Assembly: GCA_029260595.1 (NCBI GenBank)
Contig: JAJDCY010000023.1
Location: forward strand, 186,001 to 250,000
Direction of reading: 5' to 3'
Source of the DNA: Phycisphaeraceae bacterium
Lineage (GTDB): Bacteria; Planctomycetota; Phycisphaerae; Phycisphaerales; Phycisphaeraceae
Length of the DNA: 64,000 nt
Shown piece by piece: positions 52,407 to 60,487 of this stretch (position 1 is the first letter of the stretch; each line of letters begins with the position of its first letter). The position numbers and the translations under genes are program-made. The notes below the pieces were generated by a model. It was not told where the DNA came from and did not search any database. It saw nothing but the letters and a program-made list of their open reading frames with translations.

Positions 52407-53036
52407 ATGCCCACCGCCCAACGCATCGTCATCGGAATCACCGGAGCCAGCGGCGCCGCCTACGCCCGACGCGTCGTCTCATTGCTCGTCGGCGCCGGCA
52501 TCCACACCCACGTCGTCATCAGCCCCGCGGGCCAACGCCTCCTCCACGACGAGCTCGGCATCGAGCGCGTCACCCCACAAACCTTCCTCGACGACCTCCC
52601 CCACTCCGCTACCCACGCCCCCGCCCCACCCGACACCGACAAACTCATCATGCACCCCCACCGCGACGTCGGCGCCGCGATCGCCAGCGGATCCTTCCAA
52701 CACAACGGCATGGCCATCGTCCCCTGCTCGTCCAACACCCTCTCCGCCGTCGCCCACGGCTCCGCCGGCAACCTCCTGCACCGCGCCGCCGCCGTCACAC
52801 TCAAAGAACGCCGCCCACTCGTCCTCGCCCACCGCGAGATGCCTATCGGCCTGGTCGACATCCGCAACATGCAGCTCGCCGCCGAAGCCGGCGCCACCAT
52901 CTGCCCCACCAACCCCGGCTTCTACATGCTCCCCAAAACCATCGACGACCTGATCGACTTCGTCGCCGCCCGCATCCTCGACGCACTCAACATCCAACAC
53001 CACCTCCCCGTCCGCTGGGGCCAACCCACCCCCTAG
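52407..53036 (+). CDS. ubiX: UbiX-type flavin prenyltransferase
   Basis: 209 residues, the usual UbiX length. IGITGASGAAYARRVV (FMN-binding), VPCSSNTLSAVAHG, LAHREMPIGLVDIRNM and NPGFYMLP are the family signatures. It attaches a dimethylallyl group to FMN to make the prenylated FMN cofactor for UbiD-type decarboxylases, used in quinone biosynthesis. The ATG at 52407 starts the domain. A -10-like TAGAAT lies at 52317-52322, so the hairpin at 52354-52387 would be in the mRNA leader. The quinone prenyltransferase gene is found 1.9 kb further on, beyond an acquired ATPase. Confidence 0.93.
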   Translation: MPTAQRIVIGITGASGAAYARRVVSLLVGAGIHTHVVISPAGQRLLHDELGIERVTPQTFLDDLPHSATHAPAPPDTDKLIMHPHRDVGAAIASGSFQHNGMAIVPCSSNTLSAVAHGSAGNLLHRAAAVTLKERRPLVLAHREMPIGLVDIRNMQLAAEAGATICPTNPGFYMLPKTIDDLIDFVAARILDALNIQHHLPVRWGQPTP

Positions 53037-53334
53037 AGCCCACCCCCCCTCCCCGTACCCCGTGCCACCGCCGGCTCGCCCCCCAGTGCTCCAACTGTTC
53101 ACTCCCCGTAGGCCCGGCATCCTGCCGGGCATCTTCCCGATCACCGCGCACAGAAGATCCCGCCAACAACACCCCGTGCTCTACCGCCTCGTCACCGGCG
53201 CGGCCACGATCTAAGAATACATGTTATTGCAGTCCACAAAACATTTTATGGCCAAGCCTCGTGGCTGTACGACAGCATAACGGCCTGACTCAAGTGTAAA
53301 GATGAGCACCTAACAACTTACGTCAACCATCATT

Positions 53335-53376
53335 TAAGTAAAACTAGAATTGACTTAAATGGGTCGATAAGTAAAA
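53335..53376 (+). repeat. Direct repeat TAAGTAAAA around the promoter
   Basis: The nonamer TAAGTAAAA occurs at 53335-53343 and 53368-53376, 33 bases (about three helical turns) apart, once upstream of the -35 and once covering the -10. It may be an operator for autoregulation; this is inference. Confidence 0.4.
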
Positions 53377-53377
53377 T
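53350..53377 (+). promoter_or_regulatory. Sigma-70 promoter, predicted leaderless start of the AAA ATPase
   Basis: TTGACT at 53350-53355 and TAAAAT at 53372-53377 with a 16-base spacer. The -10 ends six bases before the ATG at 53384, so transcription should begin at the start codon. Confidence 0.6.
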
Positions 53378-53383
53378 AGCACC

Positions 53384-54859
53384 ATGGCCACCACCACTTG
53401 GAAGCCTGAGCCTGCGGACTATTTTGACGCTCTAGCCGGGCAGAACCCATGGCACAGCCTCGGATATGTGCCCAAGGGGCTGTCCTATAACGCTAAGCGA
53501 CTCCTCACCGATCGTCTCTGGAAAACTTTGGTGAATGCTCCATGGCGATTCCAGGTGGTCCTGGGTCCGAGGCGTGTCGGAAAGACGGTCTGCCTCTACC
53601 AGACCGTGCAAAAGCTTATCGATCACGGTGTTCCGCCTAAACGACTTTGGTTTATGCGGATGGATCATCCACTGTTCCTGAATTTTCCGCTAGGCGGTTG
53701 GGTCCAGTCTCTCTTGCAGCATGAAAATGCAACAGATGAAAAACCACTATACCTGTTCCTGGATGAAGTGAACTATACCCAACGCTGGGACTTGTGGATG
53801 AAAACTTTTTATGACGAGAAGTGGCCCGTCCAAATTGTTGCGACGTCGAGCTCGGTCGCGGCGCTCCGCAATAGAAAAATCGAAAGCGGAATAGGTCGCT
53901 GGTCGGAGCAGTATCTGACACCGTATAACTTTCTTGAGTACCTGGAACTCGGCGGTTCTGCGCCAAACGATTTTCAACCAAGCCCTGTGCTATCAGAATG
54001 CCTGGTATCTGCGGTCGAATCAGCACGCGGCTCAGCTTCTCTCAATGACAAATTGAATCTCTACATGCTGGTGGGCGGATTCCCCGAAATCATTCTCAAT
54101 GAACTAGATGCCGACGATCTGGAAACCAGCATGCTCAGATCGCAACAGACGCTAAGAAATGAGGCGGTCCAGCGGGTCACCGGCATGGACCTGCCGCAGG
54201 TATTTCATGTTCAACACCCCATAGAGCTCGAGCGGCTACTATATCTCCTGGCAGGGCAGATGTGTGGGATGTTCAGCGCCAGCAACTTGTCAAGCACGCT
54301 CTCGATTACGCGGCAGACGATAAGCCAATACATCGACTACCTGGAGAAAGCATTCCTCGTATTCACATTGCCTGCCTACGCCAGGAGTGAAGAGAAAGTG
54401 CAGCGTCGCGGGCGCAAGGTATTCTTCGTAGACGGCGCCGTTCGAAATGCCGCGCTTCAACGAGGCATCGCTCCGGCAAGTGATCCCAAGGAGCGAGGTT
54501 ACCTAGTTGAGAACCTTGTTGCTTCGCACCTATATGCGCTCACGATACAAAACGGCGCGAGGCTTTTTCACTGGCGCGAGAAGAACAAAGAGGTGGACTT
54601 CGTTTACGACAACCCAAGTGATCCTATGGCTCTTGAGGTCACCAACAGCGCTAAGCACTCACTCAAGAACCTCCTGGCCTTCAAAGAACAGTATCCGGCA
54701 TTTGAAAACCGCTGCTTCTTAGTATCGGCCCAGTCCCGCACCGTTGAGATGCCTCAAGAAAATGCACACGGAATCGGCCGAATACCACTGGATGTGCTTC
54801 TAATCGCGATTAGCGGATGTGTCGGCCGGGCTCTCGGAGATCGCCTAGGCAGCCCGTAG
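53384..54859 (+). CDS. AAA ATPase with DUF4143 C-terminus (AAA_14 family)
   Basis: 491 residues. The P-loop VLGPRRVGKTVC (Walker A, about 59-70), YLFLDEVNY (Walker B, about 123-131), sensor VATSSSV, and a winged-helix middle. The DUF4143 part (about 270-440) ends in a nuclease-like segment FHWREKNKEVDFVYD. Proteins of this family are common in mobile and defence-linked DNA, and their function is not settled. GC content and codon use are plainly different from the flanking genes, which suggests transfer. The gene separates ubiX from ubiA. Confidence 0.88.
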   Translation: MATTTWKPEPADYFDALAGQNPWHSLGYVPKGLSYNAKRLLTDRLWKTLVNAPWRFQVVLGPRRVGKTVCLYQTVQKLIDHGVPPKRLWFMRMDHPLFLNFPLGGWVQSLLQHENATDEKPLYLFLDEVNYTQRWDLWMKTFYDEKWPVQIVATSSSVAALRNRKIESGIGRWSEQYLTPYNFLEYLELGGSAPNDFQPSPVLSECLVSAVESARGSASLNDKLNLYMLVGGFPEIILNELDADDLETSMLRSQQTLRNEAVQRVTGMDLPQVFHVQHPIELERLLYLLAGQMCGMFSASNLSSTLSITRQTISQYIDYLEKAFLVFTLPAYARSEEKVQRRGRKVFFVDGAVRNAALQRGIAPASDPKERGYLVENLVASHLYALTIQNGARLFHWREKNKEVDFVYDNPSDPMALEVTNSAKHSLKNLLAFKEQYPAFENRCFLVSAQSRTVEMPQENAHGIGRIPLDVLLIAISGCVGRALGDRLGSP

Positions 54860-54931
54860 TCAGAGCCCGCCGGGTGCCTGGGGTTAAGCCCAGCGTGCCC
54901 CACCCTCCAACCCCACCACCCCACCGCCCCC

Positions 54932-54940
54932 TGCTAAAAT
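54932..54940 (+). promoter_or_regulatory. Extended -10 promoter, predicted leaderless start of ubiA
   Basis: TG-C-TAAAAT ends six bases before the ATG at 54947, with CCCGCC between; a ribosome site cannot fit. Confidence 0.5.
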
Positions 54941-54946
54941 CCCGCC

Positions 54947-55873
54947 ATGTCCGCCGCACCCACGCCCATCGCGCACCCGCCGACAAACCGCCTCGCCGCG
55001 TTCGCCGCTGATATCAAACTCTCCCACTCCGTCTTCGCCATGCCCTTCGCGCTGCTTGCAATGTTCCTCGCCGCGGCCGACGCCTACCGACACCCCACCT
55101 GGATCGAGGCCGCCCTCATCGCCATCTGCATGGTCTTCGCCCGCACCGTTGCCATGGCCGTCAACCGCTGGGCCGATGCCCGCCTCGACGTGACTAACCC
55201 CCGCACCGCCGCCCGCGCCATCCCCGCCGGCAAACTCACCACCCGCTACATGCGTAACGCAGCCCTGCTCAGCGCCGCCGCGTTCACCCTCGCCACCGCA
55301 GCCTTCTGGGTGCTCGCCGACAACCCCTACCCCCTGATCGCGTCCCCGCTGGTCCTCGCCTGGCTCGCCGCCTACAGCTTCACCAAACGATTCACCTGGC
55401 TCTGCCACCTGTTCCTCGGCAGCGCGCTCGCCGCCAGCCCACTCGCCGCCGCCCTCGCCATCAACCCGCAATTCCTCGCTCGCCCCGACGCCTACCTGCT
55501 CGCCGCGATGGTCATGTGCTGGGTCGCCGGCTTCGACGTGATCTACGCACTCCAGGACGTCGCCGCCGACCGCCGCGACGGCGTCTACTCCATGCCCGCC
55601 AAGCTCGGCGAATCGCCCGCACTCTGGATCAGCCGCGCGCTCCACCTCATCGCCATCGCCGCACTGCTCGCCCTCACCGCCGTCTCACCGACCCTAGGCC
55701 GCGGCTTCGTCGTCGGCGTCGCGCTCGTCGCCGGCCTGGTCACACTCGAACAAGCCCTCGTCTGGCGCGCAAAAACCAAACACCTCCACATGGCCTTCTT
55801 CACCCTCAACGGCGCGATCAGCCTCGTCCTCGGCGCACTGGGCATCTTCGACGTCCTGCGCTACCTCGGCTAG
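54947..55873 (+). CDS. UbiA-type polyprenyltransferase (quinone biosynthesis)
   Basis: 308 residues with eight to nine helices. The Asp-rich motifs are NRWADARLDVTNPRTAARAI (first) and YALQDVAADRRDGVYSMP (second), both complete. It transfers a polyprenyl chain to an aromatic acid at the inner membrane. The NPRTxxRxIPxG form is shared by UbiA and the futalosine-pathway MqnP; in a planctomycete a menaquinone role (MqnP) is plausible. ubiX upstream agrees with this. Confidence 0.9.
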   Translation: MSAAPTPIAHPPTNRLAAFAADIKLSHSVFAMPFALLAMFLAAADAYRHPTWIEAALIAICMVFARTVAMAVNRWADARLDVTNPRTAARAIPAGKLTTRYMRNAALLSAAAFTLATAAFWVLADNPYPLIASPLVLAWLAAYSFTKRFTWLCHLFLGSALAASPLAAALAINPQFLARPDAYLLAAMVMCWVAGFDVIYALQDVAADRRDGVYSMPAKLGESPALWISRALHLIAIAALLALTAVSPTLGRGFVVGVALVAGLVTLEQALVWRAKTKHLHMAFFTLNGAISLVLGALGIFDVLRYLG

Positions 55874-55892
55874 TAACCGCCCCCGCCTCCCA

Positions 55893-56954
55893 CTACGCCC
55901 GCTGCTTCGCGCTCAGCCGCGCCGCCAGCCGGATCGCCGCCTTCATGCTCCCCGCGTGCGCCTTGTTGCGCCCGACGATATCGAATGCCGTCCCGTGATC
56001 CACGCTCGTCCGCGTGATCGGCAGCCCAAGCGTCAGGTTCACCGCGTCGTGAAAACCCAGCAGCTTCACCGGGATCAACCCCTGGTCGTGGTACATCGCC
56101 ACCACCAGGTCGTACCGACCCGCCACCGCGTGATTAAAAACCGTGTCCGCGGGAAACGGACCAGCCGCATCGATCCCCGCCTGCCGCGCCATCTCGATCG
56201 CAGGCGAAATGATCCGCCGCTCCTCATCACCGAACCGCCCGTTCTCCGACGCATGCGGATTCAACCCACACACCGCGATCCGAGGCCGTTCCACCCCCAG
56301 CCGCTGCATCGCCGCGTGCCCCATATCGATCGGATCGAACGCACACCCGATCGTCAACCGGTTCCGCACATCCATCAACGGGATATGCACCGTCGCCAGC
56401 GCCACGTTCAGCTTCGGCGACGCGAACATCATCACCACACGCTTGCTCTTGGTCTGCCGCGCCAACAACTCCGTGTGACCCGCGTGCGGGCAGCCCGCCA
56501 TCTGCCACGACTCTTTCGAGATCGGCGCCGTCACAATCGCATCCACCCCCGCGTCCGCCCCCGCCAAACGCGTCGCAGCCGTCACCGCATCATTCACAAA
56601 CCGCAGCGACGCCTGCCCCCCCTGCTTCGTAGGCCGGTGCACCGTCTGCCCGAGCATCGAATACTCGTCATAATCAAGCACCACCACTTCATGCACCAGA
56701 TCAAACCCCGCCCGCGGTGAGTCATGCTGCAAACGCCACCAGAACGGCTCGATCTCCGCCAGGTCCGCCGCGTAACTCAACAACTCGTTCATCCCATACA
56801 CAACAAACCGCGCCAGCCCACGAACCGCCGGGTCCGACAACGCCTTCACCACAACCTCCGGACCAATCCCCGCGGGATCGCCCATCGTCACCGCGATCAC
56901 AGGCCGACGGTTCAACGGCAGAGGTTGGCCTGGCAAGTCGCCCATACACGCCAT
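55893..56954 (-). CDS. pdxA: 4-hydroxythreonine-4-phosphate dehydrogenase PdxA
   Basis: About 353 residues. IAVTMGDPAGIGPEVV (N-terminus), VTAPISKES, GCPHAGHTELLA (first metal His), CGLNPHASENG, and VAMYHDQGLIPVKLLGF (third His), and TRTSVDHGTAFDIVG are the PdxA signatures. It oxidises and decarboxylates 4-phosphohydroxy-threonine in vitamin B6 synthesis. The ATG at 56954 or 56945 begins the domain; the longer frame reaches over the start of the divergent Gfo/Idh gene and is rejected. Confidence 0.94.
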   Translation of the reverse strand: MACMGDLPGQPLPLNRRPVIAVTMGDPAGIGPEVVVKALSDPAVRGLARFVVYGMNELLSYAADLAEIEPFWWRLQHDSPRAGFDLVHEVVVLDYDEYSMLGQTVHRPTKQGGQASLRFVNDAVTAATRLAGADAGVDAIVTAPISKESWQMAGCPHAGHTELLARQTKSKRVVMMFASPKLNVALATVHIPLMDVRNRLTIGCAFDPIDMGHAAMQRLGVERPRIAVCGLNPHASENGRFGDEERRIISPAIEMARQAGIDAAGPFPADTVFNHAVAGRYDLVVAMYHDQGLIPVKLLGFHDAVNLTLGLPITRTSVDHGTAFDIVGRNKAHAGSMKAAIRLAARLSAKQRA

Positions 56955-57030
56955 GGTAGCGGCATGGCACCGACACCCCGCACCCGACCGCCCACCCGAC
57001 CGAACCCGCTCGCGGTACCATACCCCCCTC

Positions 57031-58110
57031 ATGCAACCGGACCCCCAACCCCTGCAAGTCGCGGTCATCGGCGTCGGCCGAATGGGCCGACAACACGCCC
57101 GCACCTACGCACGGCTCAAAGACGCCAACCTCGTCGCCGTCGTCGACCCCGACGACGCCCGTGTGCGCACAGTCGCGGACGAACTCGGCTGCCAGCCCTG
57201 CCTCGACCCCACCGAATTATTGACCCGTTTCCCCCATTTAAACGCCGTCAGCGTCGCCGTCCCCACCCAACACCACGCCGCCGTCGCCTCACCCCTGCTC
57301 GAACGCAAAATCGCCTGCCTCGTCGAAAAACCACTCGCACCCACCTCACAGGCCGCAAAAGCACTCGCAGACCTCGCCACACGACACAACACCGTCCTAC
57401 AGGTCGGCCACACCGAACGATTCAACCCCGCCGTCCAAGCCGTCGCCGCCATGAACCTCAACCCCCGCTTCATGGAAATCGACCGCGTAAGTCCCATGAC
57501 CTTCCGCTCCCTCGACATCGGGGTTGTGATGGACATGATGATCCACGACCTGGACATCGTGCTGATGCTCGCCGATTCCCCGCTCGAACAGGTCCAGGCC
57601 GTAGGCGTCGCGGTGCTCGGCGCGCACGAAGACGTCGCCAACGCGCGCCTGGTGTTCGCGTCCGGCTGCGTCGCGAATCTCACCGCCAGCCGCCTGGCCA
57701 TGCGCACACAACGCAAGCTGCGCATCTTTAATGAGAACCACTACGTCAGCCTCGACTACGCCCAGCGCAACGGGATCATCATCCGCAAAACGGACAACGC
57801 CCTGGTCCTCAAACAAATCCGCGAACAGCTCGCGGCCGGCACGGACCTGGCCGGCGTCGATTACTCGGAGTTGGTGAATATCGATCAATTAACAATGGAC
57901 GACCCCGGCCCCACGAACGCCGGCGCGGACCAGGACGCCAACCCCGACCCACTGACGCGCGAGCTGACCACCTTCCTCGATGCCGCCCGCACCGGCCAGG
58001 CGCACGCGGTCGACGGCGGCGCCGGCTTCGCGGCCGTCGAGGCCGCTGAGCGCGTTGTTGAGGCGATCCAGTCCCACCGCTGGCAGGGTCTGACCGCCGC
58101 CGAAATGTAA
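57031..58110 (+). CDS. Gfo/Idh/MocA-family oxidoreductase
   Basis: 359 residues. A Rossmann domain (1-125) has VAVIGVGRMGRQHARTYARL and the EKPLAPT motif (about 96-102). The C-terminal domain has MMIHDLDIVLML. It resembles UDP-N-acetylglucosamine 3-dehydrogenases (GnnA/WlbA type), which prepare amino sugars for lipid A or surface glycans, but I am not sure of the substrate. TACCAT ends nine bases before the ATG. The + strand changes within this gene from C-rich to balanced composition. Confidence 0.88.
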   Translation: MQPDPQPLQVAVIGVGRMGRQHARTYARLKDANLVAVVDPDDARVRTVADELGCQPCLDPTELLTRFPHLNAVSVAVPTQHHAAVASPLLERKIACLVEKPLAPTSQAAKALADLATRHNTVLQVGHTERFNPAVQAVAAMNLNPRFMEIDRVSPMTFRSLDIGVVMDMMIHDLDIVLMLADSPLEQVQAVGVAVLGAHEDVANARLVFASGCVANLTASRLAMRTQRKLRIFNENHYVSLDYAQRNGIIIRKTDNALVLKQIREQLAAGTDLAGVDYSELVNIDQLTMDDPGPTNAGADQDANPDPLTRELTTFLDAARTGQAHAVDGGAGFAAVEAAERVVEAIQSHRWQGLTAAEM

Positions 58111-58126
58111 TCCCCCGAACACCGCG

Positions 58127-59440
58127 ATGCCCCAACTGTCCGACATCCTGATGATGGCGATGCTCCCGGCGCTGCTTGTCGTCAGCGGGTTCGTAAGCGG
58201 CAGCGAAACCGCGCTGTTCAGCCTCAGCCGCCACGCGCAGCGGCGTCTGGCCAAGTCCACCACCTTCGCCGATCGCACCATCTCGACGCTCCTGGCCGAG
58301 ACACGCGACCTGCTCATCACACTGCTGCTGACCAACATGACGGTAAACGTGGCGTACTTCGTCATCGTCACCGTCCTATTGATGCGACTTCAATCCGACT
58401 ACGGGCTCGGGCCGATCGGCACAGCCGTCGGTTCGGTCACCACGCTTGTCGCGCTGATCATCCTTGGCGAGGTCTTGCCGAAGCTCGCCGCCGCGCGTGT
58501 CGCGGCCGCGTGGTCGCGCTGGGCGGCCGTGCCGCTGTGGATGCTTCACCGGCTGCTTAGCCCACTTCGGCGCACCCTAAGCTTCCTCGTGATTGCGCCG
58601 CTTGCTCGCTTGATCGCGCCGCGCGAGCGCCCGCCTTCGCTCTCAAACAACGAGCTGGACACGCTGGTCGAGCTGTCGCGCCACAAAGGCGTGATCGATC
58701 GCGGCGAGGAGCGCATGCTCCAGCAGGTTCTCGAACTTGGCCAACTAAAAGTGCGCGACTTGATGATCCCGCGCGTCGATATCACGGCGTTCGATCTGTC
58801 GCGGCCAGCTAAGGATCTGATCACGCTCCTGCGGGCATCACACCACAGCCGTGTCCCGGTCTTCCGCCGGAACCTCGACGGCATCTGCGGCGTTCTACAC
58901 ACACGTGAGGTTCTGCTGGCTCGACCAACAACGCGCGCCGGTATTGCCCGGCTGATCCGTCAGATCAATTACATCCCGGAGCTGCAAGCCGCCGATCAGT
59001 TGTTGATTCACTTTCGCAAAACAGGGACGACGACCGCGATCGCCGTCGACGAGTACGGCGGGACGGCCGGGCTTGTAACGCTCGAAGACCTTGTCGAGCA
59101 CATGGTCGGGGAGATCGCGGATTCGCACGAGCCGTCGCGCGAAGCGCCGGTTCAGACCACGGGGCCGGGCCGCTGGCGGGTCAGCGCTAACCTGCCGATC
59201 CACGAATGGTCCGACGCCTACGGCCAGCCTTGGGACCCGAAAGAGACCGGCGCCCCCGCGGGCACAAGCACGCTTGGCGGGATGCTTACCGCCAAGCTGG
59301 GGCATTGGCCGCGCGTGGGTGACGCGGTCGAGGTCGGCGGTGTGCGGTTCGAAGTGCAGACCATGAAGGGGCGACGCATCGGCTGGCTGAACGTCCGCAC
59401 GATCGAAACGGACTCGGCCGACGGGGAGCACCGCCAATGA
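58127..59440 (+). CDS. CNNM/CorC-type transporter (DUF21-CBS-CorC_HlyC)
   Basis: 437 residues. A DUF21 membrane domain with three to four helices (about 1-180, VSGFVSGSETALFSLSRHAQ) is followed by a CBS pair (about 200-320, DLMIPRVDITAFD ... LVTLEDLVEHMVGEI) and a CorC_HlyC domain (about 345-430). The family exports Mg2+ or Co2+. It follows the Gfo/Idh gene by 16 bases. The next gene overlaps it by four bases (ATGA) and encodes a second member, so the two may form a heteromer. Confidence 0.9.
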   Translation: MPQLSDILMMAMLPALLVVSGFVSGSETALFSLSRHAQRRLAKSTTFADRTISTLLAETRDLLITLLLTNMTVNVAYFVIVTVLLMRLQSDYGLGPIGTAVGSVTTLVALIILGEVLPKLAAARVAAAWSRWAAVPLWMLHRLLSPLRRTLSFLVIAPLARLIAPRERPPSLSNNELDTLVELSRHKGVIDRGEERMLQQVLELGQLKVRDLMIPRVDITAFDLSRPAKDLITLLRASHHSRVPVFRRNLDGICGVLHTREVLLARPTTRAGIARLIRQINYIPELQAADQLLIHFRKTGTTTAIAVDEYGGTAGLVTLEDLVEHMVGEIADSHEPSREAPVQTTGPGRWRVSANLPIHEWSDAYGQPWDPKETGAPAGTSTLGGMLTAKLGHWPRVGDAVEVGGVRFEVQTMKGRRIGWLNVRTIETDSADGEHRQ

Positions 59441-60438
59441 CGCCCTGGCAGCAATACATCTGGTGGGCCGTGATGGTTGTTGGGCTCGCGGGCAGCGCGC
59501 TGTACTCCGGCCTCGAGACCGGGGCGTACAGCCTGAACCGGGTGCGGCTGCAGATCTTCAGCCACCAGGGGTATCGCGGTGCGGCTGCGCTCTACAAACT
59601 GATCCGCGCCCCGACGACGCTGCTGGCGATCCTGCTGATCGGCAACAACGTGGCCAACTACATGGGCACTGCCGGGATGACCGTGCTGCTACAGGACGCC
59701 GGGCTGACCGACTGGCAGATCGTCGCCGCCAACCTGTTGATCATCACGCCCCTGCTGTTCGTGTTCGGCGAGACGCTACCGAAGGACCTGTTCGCGGCAC
59801 ACAGCGATCAGTTGATGTACCGGTTCGTCTGGTTCCTTCGGTGGTCCGGGAACGTGTTTCGCTGGGTCGGGCTGCTGCCATTGATCGAGTTATTCAGCAA
59901 GCAGTTTGCCCGATCATTAAGAACCGAACGCGTGCCGACCGCTTTCCATCCGCGCCGACACGTCGAAGCGCTCGTCAAAGAAGGTGTCGGCTATGGGCTG
60001 CTCAGCGACGACCAGTCCGCGATTGTCGAGCGTGTGCTCGAGTTGAATCATCGCACCGTCGCAGGCGAGATGATCGAGTGGCCGGACGTCCGTCGGGTAA
60101 GCATCGACGATCCCCCGACCGCGATTCACGGCCTGGCCGAGCGCACCAGCCACGGACGACTGCCGGTCACCGACGCGAGCGGGCGAGTCGTCGGCGTCGT
60201 CCGGGTCGTCGATGCGTTGCTGCACGAACCCGACCAGTGCCCGCCGATCGCCGACCTGATGACCGAGCCGCTGACGCTTGCTCCAACGACGCCGCTCCGC
60301 CAGGCGATCACCGCGCTGCAGCGACACCACACCGCGCTCGCGATCGTCACAGACGACAAGAGCCCGGACACCCCCGTAGGCATCGTTACCATGAAAGACC
60401 TGGTCGAGCCGATCACCGGCGAGTTGATCAGTTGGTAA
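59437..60438 (+). CDS. Second CNNM-type transporter, lacking CorC_HlyC domain
   Basis: 333 residues. DUF21 domain (1-165, GSALYSGLETGAYSLNRVRL) and a CBS pair (about 190-330, ERVLELNHRTVAGEMIEW ... GIVTMKDLVEPITGEL). The protein stops right after the second CBS motif, where the first copy continues into CorC_HlyC. The ATGA overlap with the upstream gene implies coupled translation and perhaps a hetero-oligomer. Confidence 0.88.
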   Translation: MTPWQQYIWWAVMVVGLAGSALYSGLETGAYSLNRVRLQIFSHQGYRGAAALYKLIRAPTTLLAILLIGNNVANYMGTAGMTVLLQDAGLTDWQIVAANLLIITPLLFVFGETLPKDLFAAHSDQLMYRFVWFLRWSGNVFRWVGLLPLIELFSKQFARSLRTERVPTAFHPRRHVEALVKEGVGYGLLSDDQSAIVERVLELNHRTVAGEMIEWPDVRRVSIDDPPTAIHGLAERTSHGRLPVTDASGRVVGVVRVVDALLHEPDQCPPIADLMTEPLTLAPTTPLRQAITALQRHHTALAIVTDDKSPDTPVGIVTMKDLVEPITGELISW

Positions 60439-60487
60439 CGCTCACGGGCCGACAACGCTCAACGACACCCAACCCCGCGACACCGCC

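Larger units (their letters stand above)
53037..53383. other. Intergenic stretch with hairpin and drop in GC before the AAA ATPase gene
   Basis: About 350 bases. The first 170 are C-rich and contain an 8-bp stem with a 3-base loop (GCCCGGCA-TCC-TGCCGGGC, 53112-53130), either a terminator for ubiX or a palindromic repeat. From about 53215 the GC content falls sharply. No reading frame has a credible product. The last part holds a promoter and a direct repeat, listed separately. Confidence 0.6.
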
